From contig JBGAIB010000004.1 of assembly GCA_044225825.1 (NCBI GenBank), positions 248,001 to 312,000 of the forward strand: a DNA stretch of 64,000 nucleotides, written 5' to 3'. The translations under genes were made by a program, and so were the position numbers. Under the pieces are notes generated by a model. The model saw only the letters and a program-made list of their open reading frames with translations. It searched no databases and was not told where the DNA came from. Below, piece by piece: positions 38,778 through 47,788 of the stretch. Position 1 is the stretch's first letter. Each line of letters begins with the position of its first letter. This DNA is from Bog-950 sp044225825. Its GTDB lineage: Bacteria > Bacteroidota > Bacteroidia > Chitinophagales > LD1.

Positions 38778-39944
38778 ATGAAAAAGATAACCCTGACACT
38801 GGCCGCCCTTGGTATGCTGGTTTTTGGCAAGGCCCAGGATGGAAATAACAACTGTGTTTACAGTGCATTAAGCATTTATAATGAGGGTGGTGGACCTAAG
38901 GACTTAGAGGATGCCATTAAGTGCTCCGACGAGGCTAGTGCCAACGACGTAACGGCGGTAAAGGGAAAAACCTGGGTATACCGCGGCGAGTTATATACAT
39001 TGATCTACCGCAACGAAACCCTGAAAGGTAAATACCCGAACGCTGGCCTGGAAGCTGTTAAAGCTTTCAAAAAGGCCTACGATTTGAACGATCCTAAATT
39101 TAAGGATTGGCAGGATACCTATACCTATTTGTCGCTGCTAAGTACCGATATGTATAACGGCGGGGTTGAAATGTATAATGCCAAGAACTACGCCATGGCG
39201 TATCAGTTTTTCTATAGTATTAAGGATTTGAACGCAGTTATTGCCGGAAAAGGCATGAAAACCATCGTAAACCTAAACCAGGCCCTTAAAAATGCCGCCA
39301 GCATGGCCGAAGCTTCCAACAATAACGAAGCGGTGGTAAATGTTTACAAAGATCTGATTGCCACATCGCCGGATGCTGACGCTTACCGCGGATTAGGAAT
39401 TGCCTTAAAGAACCAGGGTAAAAAGGAAGAAGCCCAAAAGGCTATCGAAGAAGGTATGGCTAAATTCCCGAAAGATGCCAACCTGGTAATCGAACGCCTG
39501 AATTTCTTCCTGGATGAGCAAAACTACGTAGACGCCTTAACTTACCTGAACAACCTGTTAAGCATGGACCCGAATAACGGCCAGGCTTTGTTTATTAAAG
39601 GTTTAGCTTACGAAAACGAGAAAATACGTAACGAGGATAGCTGCCTGTATTACTACAATAAATCTATTGAAGCCAATGCAGGTAAAAAGCCGGATCCTGA
39701 ATTTGCCAAGCCATATAACAACATTGGAGCCTTATATGTAAAGCGCGCAAACGACCTGAACGCAGAAATGGATAAATTAGGCAATTCATCAGCCGACCAA
39801 AAAAAATACAACGAACTTAAGCAGAAGCAGAAGGATTTATTCCTGCAAGCTAAACCGTTCTTTGTAAAGGCAAATGAATTAAATCCCGGCGATCCATTAA
39901 TTCAGCGTAACCTGAAGACCATAGAGCTAAAAACAGCCGAATAA
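38778..39944 (+). CDS. Secreted/periplasmic tetratricopeptide-repeat protein
   Basis: 388 aa. Signal peptide about 1-20 (MKKITLTLAALGMLVFGKAQ). It then forms TPR-like helices throughout (KTWVYRGELYTLIYRN, EAVKAFKKAYDLNDPKFKD, NNEAVVNVYKDLIATSPDAD, YRGLGIALKNQGKKEEAQKA, YFLDEQ...TYLNNLLSMDPNNG) and a charged C-terminal coiled-coil-like segment (ELKQKQKDLFLQAKPFFVKA). TPR proteins scaffold protein-protein contacts; the partner is unknown. It lies directly after gyrA and before a bidirectional terminator. Confidence 0.82.
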   Translation: MKKITLTLAALGMLVFGKAQDGNNNCVYSALSIYNEGGGPKDLEDAIKCSDEASANDVTAVKGKTWVYRGELYTLIYRNETLKGKYPNAGLEAVKAFKKAYDLNDPKFKDWQDTYTYLSLLSTDMYNGGVEMYNAKNYAMAYQFFYSIKDLNAVIAGKGMKTIVNLNQALKNAASMAEASNNNEAVVNVYKDLIATSPDADAYRGLGIALKNQGKKEEAQKAIEEGMAKFPKDANLVIERLNFFLDEQNYVDALTYLNNLLSMDPNNGQALFIKGLAYENEKIRNEDSCLYYYNKSIEANAGKKPDPEFAKPYNNIGALYVKRANDLNAEMDKLGNSSADQKKYNELKQKQKDLFLQAKPFFVKANELNPGDPLIQRNLKTIELKTAE

Positions 39945-39953
39945 CGAATTAGT

Positions 39954-39979
39954 AAAAGCAGGGCAGTATCCCTGCTTTT
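39954..39979 (+). terminator. Rho-independent terminator (symmetric)
   Basis: A 10-bp stem AAAAGCAGGG/CCCTGCTTTT (39954-39963 with 39970-39979), loop CAGTAT. It ends the gyrA-TPR segment. Confidence 0.8.
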
Positions 39980-40167
39980 CTTGCTCTCCTTTACTTTACA
40001 TAATATAAATTATAGGTTATAATGGGTTATTAGGATTGCCTATTGTTGACCCAGTAAAGGCGTGATTTTTAAGCATATACATGGCGGGATTCTATGGCTG
40101 TATAAATCTGCAACCATCAATTACAATTAAATCCATCATCCGCTCAAGTTCTTTAAATTTGCCGTCC

Positions 40168-40827
40168 ATGAGCATTATCCTGGCACCCTCCGTATTAAGC
40201 GCTGATTTCGCCAACCTGCAGCGCGACGTAGAAATGTTAAACCGTTCCGAAGCCCAGTGGATCCATATAGATGTGATGGACGGCGTGTTTGTCCCGAACA
40301 TTTCGTTTGGCTTTCCGGTGCTCCAGGCCATTCGTAAACACACTACCAAATTCTGCGACGTGCATTTAATGATCGTTCAGCCCGAACGTTATTTCCAACA
40401 GTTCCGAGATGCCGGCGCAGATATGATCACCATCCATTACGAAGCCGTAACGCATTTGGACTCGGCTATCCACCAAATCAAAAAAACTGGTGCCAAGGCC
40501 GGCGTTTCTCTTAACCCTGGCACACCGGTCTCTGTATTAAAGGAAGTCATCCATCTATTGGACCTTGTATTAATTATGAGCGTTAACCCCGGTTTTGGCG
40601 GTCAGAAGTTTATTCCAAATGCCTTGCGCAAGGTGCAGGAATGCCGTGAACTTATTAACGCAAGCGGCTCACAGGCCCAAATTGAAGTAGACGGCGGCGT
40701 AGGCCCCGGTAACATTGCCGACCTGGCCAAAGCCGGTGCCGATGTGCTGGTTGCCGGTAATGCCGTATTTGCCACACCAAACCCCGAAGCCACCATTGCT
40801 GAATTAATTGCCCTGGCCGGTAGATAA
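40168..40827 (+). CDS. rpe: Ribulose-phosphate 3-epimerase
   Basis: Interconverts ribulose 5-phosphate and xylulose 5-phosphate in the pentose phosphate pathway, with a divalent metal. 219 aa from the ATG at 40168 (MSIILAPSVLSADFANLQRD); a longer frame to 40081 adds an implausible N-terminus. TIM-barrel signatures: WIHIDVMDGVFVPNISFG, FCDVHLMIVQPERY, ITIHYEA, LILIMSVNPGFGGQKFIP, QIEVDGGVGPGNI. The two Asp, two His and metal ligands expected of the family are present. Confidence 0.97.
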   Translation: MSIILAPSVLSADFANLQRDVEMLNRSEAQWIHIDVMDGVFVPNISFGFPVLQAIRKHTTKFCDVHLMIVQPERYFQQFRDAGADMITIHYEAVTHLDSAIHQIKKTGAKAGVSLNPGTPVSVLKEVIHLLDLVLIMSVNPGFGGQKFIPNALRKVQECRELINASGSQAQIEVDGGVGPGNIADLAKAGADVLVAGNAVFATPNPEATIAELIALAGR

Positions 40828-40919
40828 CATCTGCGCCTGCCATTTAGTATTTCTGTTTATCCTTGGTATACTTGCAGGCAGCTAATAATAAATGTAAATC
40901 CCTGCCGTTTAGCCATCTG

Positions 40920-43496
40920 ATGTTTGTAAAACGCCTTCTCTCCTTCCTGTTGCTCCTCCCCTCGCTGGCAGCCTTTTCTCAGGACTTTGCTACCGTTAAA
41001 GGTTCGGTAAAGGATAGTAGCGGAACTGCCTTCGATTATGTGAGCGTGGTGGTAAAGGAAGATCAGAAATACAGCACCCAAAGTGATGAGAAAGGACAAT
41101 TCAACTTAAAAGTGCCAGCTGGTAAAAAGATCACTATCGTCTTTTCGTCCTTAAATATATACACCATAAAGCAGGAGCTTACTCCAAAGGCCGGTGATAT
41201 ACTAACGCTTAAAGTAACCGCCACAGCCAAAATAAACGCCAAGGATACCGTACTGATTACCGCCGAACGCGACCGCACAGCCGGCGTGGTGGAGGTAACT
41301 TCCGTAGGCACTTTAACCGCCGGAGGGCCGAACGAGGACATTTCAGCCGCCCTGCGTTTTTTGGGCGCTCAAAGCAATAACGAGTTAAGCACCGCCTATT
41401 CCGTACGGGGTGGTAATTTCGACGAAAACCTGGTTTACGTAAACGACTTTGAAGTTTACCGCCCGTTTCTAATCCGTAGCGGTCAGCAGGAAGGCCTCAG
41501 TTTTGCCAACCCCAGCATGGTCAGCAACCTTAAATTCAGCACCGGGGGGTTCCAGGCCCGTTATGGCGATAAAATGAGTTCGGTGCTCGATGTCTCTTAT
41601 AAAAAGCCAAAATTCGAACCGAACGAAAACCCCATTCACGGTTCTTTCTATGCCAGTTTATTGGGTGTAGGTGGACACCTGGAAGGTGCTTTTAAAGGCA
41701 AACACGGTCGGCAGTTTACGTTTATTGTAGGTGTACGTCAGCGCTTAAGTCAGTATGTATTAAAGTCGCTGGAAGAAAAAGGCCAGTATAGCCCTAACTT
41801 TTTGGATGTGCAGGCTTTCCTTACCTGGCAGCTCGATTCGGTAGGTAAATGGAGCATGGAATTGCTTTCCAACTACAGCCGTAACCAATATGTATTTAAG
41901 CCGGTTAGCCGCGAAACCAGTTTTGGCTTGCTCACCGATGTAAAAAAACTCACGGTGTATTTCGACGGACAGGAAGCTGATAAATACAAAACCCTGATGA
42001 ACGGCTTATCGCTCATCTACCGTCCCAACAATAACCTGCAGCTAAAGTGGCTGGGCTCCTTCTACTTTAACCGCGAGAAAGAGGCTTACGATATATTGGG
42101 CGAATACTACCTCAGCCAGGTTGAAAGTGACCTGGGTAAGGATAATTTTGGCGAGGTGCTTTACAGTTTAGGTGTCGGCGGTTTACATAACTGGGCCCGC
42201 AATACGCTCAACAGCGATGTGTACTATGCAGGCCACCGGGGCACCTGGTATAAAAAGGGCCACAGCCTGCAGTGGGGGGCTGATTACAAACGCGAAGTTA
42301 TTGAGGACAAAATCAGCGAATGGAATCGCCTTGATTCTGCCGGATTTTCACTGCCTTATAACTTTACCCAAGGCAGCTACGATACCATTTACCAACTTTA
42401 TCCAACTATCAAAAACAGCGTAGATGTTTCGCCGGAACGCCTGCGCACCTCGCTGGGTCTTAAATCAAACCGCTATACCGCCTTTATTCAGGATACCTGG
42501 AAGTTCGGCGATTCCTCCCGTTTTGTTTTCAACTATGGTGTGCGTTTTCAGTATTGGGATGTAAACAAAGAAGTGGTAGTTACCCCGCGCGCGCAGTTTA
42601 GCTATAAACCAAAGGGCAAAGCCGATGTGGTTATAACGGCTGCGGTAGGCACCTACTATCAGCCACCCTTCTACCGCGAAATGCGCGACCTGGATGGCAA
42701 ACTCAATACCTCACTCAAATCGCAAAAATCGCTGCATGCTGTATTGGGTGTTAACTATGCCTTTAAAGCCTGGAAACGCAAATTCAGCTTTGTTACCGAA
42801 GCCTACTACAAACATATGTGGGACCTCGTGCCATACGAATTTGATAACGTATTGATCCGGTACTTCGGCACTAATTCGGCAAAAGGTTATGCCGCAGGGG
42901 TCGATCTGCGCTTAAACGGCGAACTGGTGGAAGGCGAAGAAAGCTGGGTTAGCCTGGGCATTATGAGTACGCAGGAAGATATCATAGGCGATAAATACAC
43001 CGCTTATTACGATAGCAATGGAACTGAATTAGCTTACAACACCCGCAATGCTCCTAAAATCGTTGACTCGGCTACCATTTATCCCGGTTACATTCCACGT
43101 CCAACTGATCAACGGGTAAACTTCTCGCTGTTCTTCCAGGACCACATCCCTAAGTTTAAGTTTATCAAAATATCGGTTGCCCTGGTTTTTGCAACCGGCC
43201 TTCCGTTTGGTCCGCCCGATCATAACCGGTATAAGGATAACCTGCGCATTCCGCCTTACCGTCGTGTGGATGTTGGTTTTAGCGGTCAGCTTTGGGATCC
43301 TAAATGGGAAAAGAAAAAGACCCGCTTTGGCCAGGGACTGCGCAACATCTGGTTATCGCTCGATGTATGGAACATTTTCGGTATCACCAATACTGTTTCG
43401 TATCTCTGGGTAAACGATGTGTTTAACAACAGATATGCGGTGCCTAACTATCTTACCAGCCGCCGGGTTAATGCCAAGCTTACTGTTAACTTCTGA
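40920..43496 (+). CDS. TonB-dependent receptor-like outer-membrane protein with carboxypeptidase-regulatory-like N-domain
   Basis: 858 aa from the ATG at 40920 (MFVKRLLSFLLLLPSLAAFS, a signal peptide). Residues about 22-105 are the regulatory-like beta-sandwich (ATVKGSVKDSSGTAFDYVSV, STQSDEKGQFNLKVPAGKK). The plug region follows (VEVTSVGTLTAGGPNEDISA, AYSVRGGNFDENLVYVNDFE, SFANPSMVSNLKFSTGGFQA). A beta-barrel ends RRVNAKLTVNF with a terminal aromatic. No SusD neighbour, so it is a stand-alone receptor of unknown substrate. The plug lacks the usual RVEVVRGP, having VSNLKFSTGGF instead; this variant is familiar in Bacteroidota. It sits 93 nt after rpe and 37 nt before fmt, perhaps in one transcript. 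Confidence 0.87.
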   Translation: MFVKRLLSFLLLLPSLAAFSQDFATVKGSVKDSSGTAFDYVSVVVKEDQKYSTQSDEKGQFNLKVPAGKKITIVFSSLNIYTIKQELTPKAGDILTLKVTATAKINAKDTVLITAERDRTAGVVEVTSVGTLTAGGPNEDISAALRFLGAQSNNELSTAYSVRGGNFDENLVYVNDFEVYRPFLIRSGQQEGLSFANPSMVSNLKFSTGGFQARYGDKMSSVLDVSYKKPKFEPNENPIHGSFYASLLGVGGHLEGAFKGKHGRQFTFIVGVRQRLSQYVLKSLEEKGQYSPNFLDVQAFLTWQLDSVGKWSMELLSNYSRNQYVFKPVSRETSFGLLTDVKKLTVYFDGQEADKYKTLMNGLSLIYRPNNNLQLKWLGSFYFNREKEAYDILGEYYLSQVESDLGKDNFGEVLYSLGVGGLHNWARNTLNSDVYYAGHRGTWYKKGHSLQWGADYKREVIEDKISEWNRLDSAGFSLPYNFTQGSYDTIYQLYPTIKNSVDVSPERLRTSLGLKSNRYTAFIQDTWKFGDSSRFVFNYGVRFQYWDVNKEVVVTPRAQFSYKPKGKADVVITAAVGTYYQPPFYREMRDLDGKLNTSLKSQKSLHAVLGVNYAFKAWKRKFSFVTEAYYKHMWDLVPYEFDNVLIRYFGTNSAKGYAAGVDLRLNGELVEGEESWVSLGIMSTQEDIIGDKYTAYYDSNGTELAYNTRNAPKIVDSATIYPGYIPRPTDQRVNFSLFFQDHIPKFKFIKISVALVFATGLPFGPPDHNRYKDNLRIPPYRRVDVGFSGQLWDPKWEKKKTRFGQGLRNIWLSLDVWNIFGITNTVSYLWVNDVFNNRYAVPNYLTSRRVNAKLTVNF

Positions 43497-43533
43497 TCCA
43501 TCCGTCTCACTAAACAATGCTTAATATTGCGCC

Positions 43534-44460
43534 GTGAAAAAGTTGCGCATAGTGTTTATGGGTACGCCCGAATTTGCCGTACCCATGCTGGAAATTCTGT
43601 TGCATTCGCAGCATCAGGTGGTAGGCGTTGTAACTGCTCCTGATAAACCCGCAGGTCGTGGAATGCAGTTAAGCGAGAGCGAGGTAAAGGTCTTTGCCAA
43701 ACAACATCAGCTACAGCTTCTGCAACCTGAAAAATTAAAGAACGAACAGTTTCTGGAAGAACTACGTGCCTTGCAGGCCGATTTGTTTGTAGTGGTAGCC
43801 TTCCGTATGTTACCCGAAGTAGTCTGGAACATGCCCCCGCTCGGCACCATCAACCTGCATGCCTCGCTTTTGCCAAATTACCGGGGGGCCGCGCCTATTA
43901 ACCGTGCCATCATGAACGGTGAAACCGAAACAGGGGTTACTACCTTTTTGCTACAGCATGAGATTGATACCGGTAAAATCATCTTCCAGGAAAAAATAGC
44001 CATCCGTGCAGATGAAACTGCCGGCGAATTGTATCAGGAGCTAATGGCCCTTGGTGCAGGTGTGTTGCTTAAAACGGTAAACGCCATCGGCGAAGGGCAA
44101 TATCCACAGGTACCGCAGGATCATATTACCGATGTAAAACACGCACCTAAAATATTTAAGGATGACTGCCGCATTGTTTGGAACCATACGGCTCAACAGG
44201 TATATAACCAAATCCGTGGTTTGAGTCCTTATCCTGCTGCCTTTACCACGCTGGATGGCAAACTGTTTAAGATTTACAAAGCCAATATCGGTCCGGGCCT
44301 TTCGCAATTGCAACCGGGGCAACACAGCACCGATGGCAAAACCTATGTACGTTTTGCCTGTGCCGAAGGCAGTATAGATGTGGTGGAATGCCAGATTGAA
44401 GGCAAAAAGAAAATGAAGGTGGATGAATTCCTCCGTGGCAACCCATTTAAGCAAGCTTAA
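43534..44460 (+). CDS. fmt: Methionyl-tRNA formyltransferase
   Basis: Formylates Met-tRNAfMet for translation initiation. 308 aa with a GTG start (the upstream frame closes quickly and MKKLRIVFMGTPEFAVPML is the standard start). Family motifs: VVGVVTAPDKPAGRGMQ, TINLHASLLPNYRGAAPINR (the formyl-folate and catalytic loop), LLQHEIDTG, and the C-terminal RGLSPYPAAFTTLDGK domain. All expected residues are in place. Confidence 0.97.
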   Translation: MKKLRIVFMGTPEFAVPMLEILLHSQHQVVGVVTAPDKPAGRGMQLSESEVKVFAKQHQLQLLQPEKLKNEQFLEELRALQADLFVVVAFRMLPEVVWNMPPLGTINLHASLLPNYRGAAPINRAIMNGETETGVTTFLLQHEIDTGKIIFQEKIAIRADETAGELYQELMALGAGVLLKTVNAIGEGQYPQVPQDHITDVKHAPKIFKDDCRIVWNHTAQQVYNQIRGLSPYPAAFTTLDGKLFKIYKANIGPGLSQLQPGQHSTDGKTYVRFACAEGSIDVVECQIEGKKKMKVDEFLRGNPFKQA

Positions 44461-44554
44461 AACAAGCTCCTATACACAAAGCCATATAAGGATAAAAGAG
44501 GAATATTATTGAACAAGGTCTAGACGCCTTTGCAAAAATAACCTTTCCCAAACC

Positions 44555-44722
44555 CGGCTTTGCGGAACTTTATGCCTTCGAGCCTTAGTGTTAGGTATTT
44601 CCAAAAATCTTCTTTGCGAACTTAGATTCTTCGTGCCTTTGTGTTAGGCTTTTCTTTGTGTTAAATATTTCCAACCCCTTCCTTGTGAAACTTTGCGCCT
44701 TCGTGCCTCTGTGTTAGTCTTA
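44555..44722. repeat. Degenerate intergenic repeats (three copies)
   Basis: Three imperfect copies of TTCGTGCCTTTGTGTTAG, at 44577-44594, 44630-44647 and 44700-44717. The first and third differ from the middle copy at a few positions each. Between them are looser copies of CTTTGCGAACTT and AAATATTTCCAA. The array fills most of the 259-nt gap between fmt and the convergent gene at 44720, and its last bases touch that gene's stop. I recall similar degenerate strings between genes in other Bacteroidota; origin and function unknown. Confidence 0.7.
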
Positions 44723-45016
44723 ATTTAGACTTATAGAAGGTATCAGCACCATAGCCGATTCGTGCAGCATCAGTTCGTGCAACTTGTAAGTAATATAATC
44801 GAAGATTGGAAACTTACGCACTACGTTATCGGCTTCCCATTCTGTTTCAGCAGAAATGGTTACCCATAGCTTACTACGGTCATTCGTGAGGGAATAACCG
44901 GTAATTACACCCTTGTCAAACATCTTATTTACAAAATCACGTTGCTGGGGTATCAGCTCCATAAACTCGCGCCCCAGGTACGCGGGCAGCGAAATCTCCA
45001 CCATAAAATTACTCAT
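44720..45016 (-). CDS. Small protein resembling the muconolactone isomerase-like ferredoxin fold
   Basis: 98 aa from the ATG at 45014-45016 (MSNFMVEISLPAYLG); a TTG two codons upstream also exists. The run FMELIPQQRDFVNKMFDKGV, TGYSLTNDRSKLWVTISAET, EWEADNVVRKFPIFDYITYK resembles the dimeric alpha-beta barrel of muconolactone isomerase-type proteins (strand - helix - DRSxxW strand - helix). No catabolic genes are nearby and no catalytic residue can be named, so it is best seen as an uncharacterised member of that fold. It sits 46 nt downstream of corA's stop. Confidence 0.65.
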   Translation of the reverse strand: MSNFMVEISLPAYLGREFMELIPQQRDFVNKMFDKGVITGYSLTNDRSKLWVTISAETEWEADNVVRKFPIFDYITYKLHELMLHESAMVLIPSISLN

Positions 45017-45062
45017 ACGCAAATAATACTTACTTACCGAAGATAGGCAGAAAAAGCCGTAA

Positions 45063-46007
45063 TTAAAACCACTTTTTCTTTACAAAATACATCGTAAATG
45101 CTACTGAAAGCAGGATGGAAACCGAAAACACGAAAACAAAACTGTAGGGATGGTGTTCGTAAGGTAGGTCCACGTTCATGCCATAAAAACTGGCTATCAA
45201 TGTGGGAATCATCAATACGATGGTAACCGAAGTAAGGCGTTTCATTACCCCGTTCAGGTTATTCGAAATAATACTGGCAAACGTATCCATAGTACCATTC
45301 AGGATGTTGGAATACATTTCACTGGTTTCGAGTGCCTGTCCATTATCAACAATAATATCACGCAGGTAATCTATCCGTTCTTCATCCTGTATTTTCAAAA
45401 AATTGCTGCGCTGTATTTTCATCATCAGCAAATCGTTGGTGCGCAGGTTCGACACAAAATAGATCAAGCTCTTCTGAATATTCAACAGGTTCTTCAGGTC
45501 CTCGTTTCGACTACTGTTATACAACTCCTTCTCAAACGAATAACGCTTGTTATTTATCAATCGTAGAAATTCCGAAAACACATTCACGTTACGCTCTAAT
45601 AGGGTCAGAATGAACATCTCCTGGTCTTCGGGATTGAAGTTTTTGGGCGAGTTTTGAATAAGGCCTTCAATAACTTTATTCAGATGTGCACTAACCGTTA
45701 CCATATAATCAGGGGTACGGATAATACCGATAGGAATTGTAATATAAAGCGCTTCTGAATCCGAAATGCCGTCATTTTCTACGGGTGTACGCAATACAAT
45801 CAAGTCCTTACCTTCGTCGCTCTCGTATCGCGAACGTTCATCGATATCGAGCGAGTCGGTGATAAAGTCAATGTCAATTGCAAGCTGTTCGGAGAGGCGT
45901 TGTGTTTCTTCAGTACCGAAGGGACCGTACACATGTATCCAACAGCCCTTTTCCGGGGCACTGATTTTCTTCAGACCTCCATTTTCTCTTTTCAGGTAAA
46001 CTACCAT
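45063..46007 (-). CDS. corA: CorA-family magnesium/cobalt transporter
   Basis: Pentameric inner-membrane channel for Mg2+ (and Co2+). 314 aa. A large cytoplasmic N-terminal domain with helices (EYNSSRN... funnel) leads into two C-terminal transmembrane segments with the signature YGMNVDLPYEHHPYSF (the GMN motif) and a basic cap KKKWF. TIPIGIIRTPDYMVTVSAH matches the conserved beta core. All hallmark features are intact. It is followed by a short hairpin and, 45 nt from its stop, the small muconolactone-isomerase-like gene. Confidence 0.95.
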   Translation of the reverse strand: MVVYLKRENGGLKKISAPEKGCWIHVYGPFGTEETQRLSEQLAIDIDFITDSLDIDERSRYESDEGKDLIVLRTPVENDGISDSEALYITIPIGIIRTPDYMVTVSAHLNKVIEGLIQNSPKNFNPEDQEMFILTLLERNVNVFSEFLRLINNKRYSFEKELYNSSRNEDLKNLLNIQKSLIYFVSNLRTNDLLMMKIQRSNFLKIQDEERIDYLRDIIVDNGQALETSEMYSNILNGTMDTFASIISNNLNGVMKRLTSVTIVLMIPTLIASFYGMNVDLPYEHHPYSFVFVFSVSILLSVAFTMYFVKKKWF

Positions 46008-46069
46008 CGTCCATCGTTAATTGGGGTGTTGGTTAAAGCGCTGCAAAATTAACCTTATTATACAAAAGC

Positions 46070-46090
46070 AAAAGGCCTGCCTTTTATTTT
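46070..46090 (-). terminator. Weak hairpin, possible terminator (minus strand)
   Basis: AAAAGG/CCTTTT stem (46070-46075 with 46080-46085), loop CCTG. It lies between the end of the dapF-GNAT operon and corA. Short stem, no long T run. Confidence 0.3.
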
Positions 46091-46144
46091 TACGGATAAG
46101 GCTGTTAAAGTTTTCCTGGTAAATTACAAAGGACCGTTTGTTGA

Positions 46145-46894
46145 TCAGAGGCTTAACATGGGCGTAAGCATAAATACATAATCATGGCGGGTGTATTTCT
46201 GTCCCTCGCGTTCAAAATTTACCTGGCTGGCAATGTTATGCAGCCGTGCGGCGCCGGTTGCATATCGGCATCCTCCATCTTTCATAGCCTTTTGTAAATA
46301 GCGGGCCACATCGGTAAACAGGTTCTTTTTACGATACTGAGGCAGTAAACCTATATAGGGCGTGTAGGAATGTTCCCCTTTAAATTCGGTAGCACAGCAG
46401 CCTATGTATTCCTCATTTAATTTTATCAGCCAACCCTGCTTTCCGGGGTTTCCTTTTTCAATATAATTAGCAGCTAAATGTCCGGCAAAATTTTCTACCT
46501 GAAGGTCCGCAGGAAAATACGTATCCAGCACCGAATGCTTAAAGAAACCCATCGGTAATTCGGTATAGGTATCGCGCACCAATTGTGCGTATTGCTGCTG
46601 TTGACTGCCATCACAAGGTTCAAAAGTTACCTCCGGATGTTGTTGTGCGGGCACTTCATAAGTGGTTAAATCCAAATCATACAAGCGGTGTATATCCAGT
46701 AACAAATACGGGAACCCTACCTGTTCTAACTGAACGAACAACTCACCGTTTGGGTCAATTAATTTCAGGCGCACAAAATCATAACATCCATCCAGTATTT
46801 CATTGCGCATAACGTGCGCATCATACATGGGTCCTTCATACCGCCCAAAACGCAGCTTAAACAATTTCGATTCACGCTCCGAGTAGGTTATCAT
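46145..46894 (-). CDS. GNAT-family N-acetyltransferase-like protein
   Basis: 249 aa. The C-terminal half has GNAT features: YIGLLPQYRKKNLFTDVARY (motif A, acetyl-CoA pyrophosphate loop) and ARLHNIASQVNFEREGQKY (motif B). The N-terminal half (SKLFKLRFGRYEGPMYDAHV...) is reminiscent of WecD-type sugar N-acetyltransferases. The substrate is not inferable. It begins 2 nt after the dapF stop, so it is co-transcribed; a link to cell-wall or amino-sugar metabolism is possible. Start fixed by the MITYSERESKLFKLRFGRY beginning. Confidence 0.75.
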   Translation of the reverse strand: MITYSERESKLFKLRFGRYEGPMYDAHVMRNEILDGCYDFVRLKLIDPNGELFVQLEQVGFPYLLLDIHRLYDLDLTTYEVPAQQHPEVTFEPCDGSQQQQYAQLVRDTYTELPMGFFKHSVLDTYFPADLQVENFAGHLAANYIEKGNPGKQGWLIKLNEEYIGCCATEFKGEHSYTPYIGLLPQYRKKNLFTDVARYLQKAMKDGGCRYATGAARLHNIASQVNFEREGQKYTRHDYVFMLTPMLSL

Positions 46895-46895
46895 C

Positions 46896-47675
46896 TCACA
46901 AGGTTATCGTTCCTTCAAATACTTTTTCAGCCGGGCCGGTTAAATACACATTTTTAAAGGTATCGCCTGTGTGTTCAAATGCAACTTCAAGGTCACCTCC
47001 CAATGCTTTTACCTTTATGCGGCTACCTGCCCCTGCGGTGGTGCTGGCATAAACCAGCGCCGAAGCAACTACACCGGTTCCGCACGATAAGGTTTCATCT
47101 TCTACACCCCGTTCGTACGTGCGCACAAATATTTCATCCGGCCCTATAGGTTCCATAAAATTCACGTTAATGCCTTCCGCCGCAAATCGCTCGTTGTAAC
47201 GTATTTTTTGGGCCTCTTCCACTACCTGTAAACTGGCTACCATTTCGGCTTTATGCACGTAATGTGGTGAGCCCGTATTCAAAACATAGGCAGTGCCGGT
47301 AATTTCTACTGCCTCCACATCTTTCATTTTTAAAACTACGCGTCCATCTTTAAGCACCTCGCCTTCATGCGCCCCATCTATGGCTAAAAAGCTGCAGTTG
47401 TTTTTTATTAGGCCAAGGTCGTGTGCAAACCTGATTAAACAGCGCCCTCCATTCCCGCACATGGTACTCTCGTTACCATCGCTGTTAAAGTAAACCATCT
47501 CAAAATCATAGCCTTTGCGCTCCTGTAGGTAGATCAAGCCGTCAGCGCCAATACCAAAATGCCGGTGGCACAATTTTTCAATTAATGCCCGTTCTTGTTT
47601 TAAACCATAACCACGGTTATCTATCAAAACAAAATCGTTGCCTGCGCCCTGGTATTTGTAGAATTTAACGGTCAT
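46896..47675 (-). CDS. dapF: Diaminopimelate epimerase
   Basis: Converts LL- to meso-diaminopimelate for lysine and peptidoglycan synthesis. 259 aa. The two catalytic cysteines are Cys73 in NESTMCGNGGRCL and Cys198 in DETLSCGTG. KYQGAGNDFVLID at the start and MKDVEAVEITGTAY in the middle are characteristic. All active-site parts are present. It forms a two-gene operon with the GNAT gene (2-nt gap) and is divergent from htrA. Confidence 0.97.
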   Translation of the reverse strand: MTVKFYKYQGAGNDFVLIDNRGYGLKQERALIEKLCHRHFGIGADGLIYLQERKGYDFEMVYFNSDGNESTMCGNGGRCLIRFAHDLGLIKNNCSFLAIDGAHEGEVLKDGRVVLKMKDVEAVEITGTAYVLNTGSPHYVHKAEMVASLQVVEEAQKIRYNERFAAEGINVNFMEPIGPDEIFVRTYERGVEDETLSCGTGVVASALVYASTTAGAGSRIKVKALGGDLEVAFEHTGDTFKNVYLTGPAEKVFEGTITL

Positions 47676-47717
47676 TTAAGGTTGCTGTTAAAACAGGTTA
47701 AGCAAATAATGGCGAAC

Positions 47718-47749
47718 TTGTAAATTAGGGTGCAAAGAAAATAACTTTG
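47718..47749 (+). promoter_or_regulatory. Promoter of htrA
   Basis: TTG (47718-47720), a 21-nt spacer and an exact TAnnTTTG as TAACTTTG (47742-47749) lie 39 nt before the ATG at 47789. Best promoter match in the window. Confidence 0.6.
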
Positions 47750-47788
47750 AAGAGTGAATCGTTTTTACGAAAACAAAATTTTAAGTGT

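Noticed and set aside
40863..40919. Extended N-terminus for the second TonB receptor
   Set aside because: It would precede the clear signal peptide with a hydrophilic, non-secretory stretch; the ATG at 40920 is the better start.
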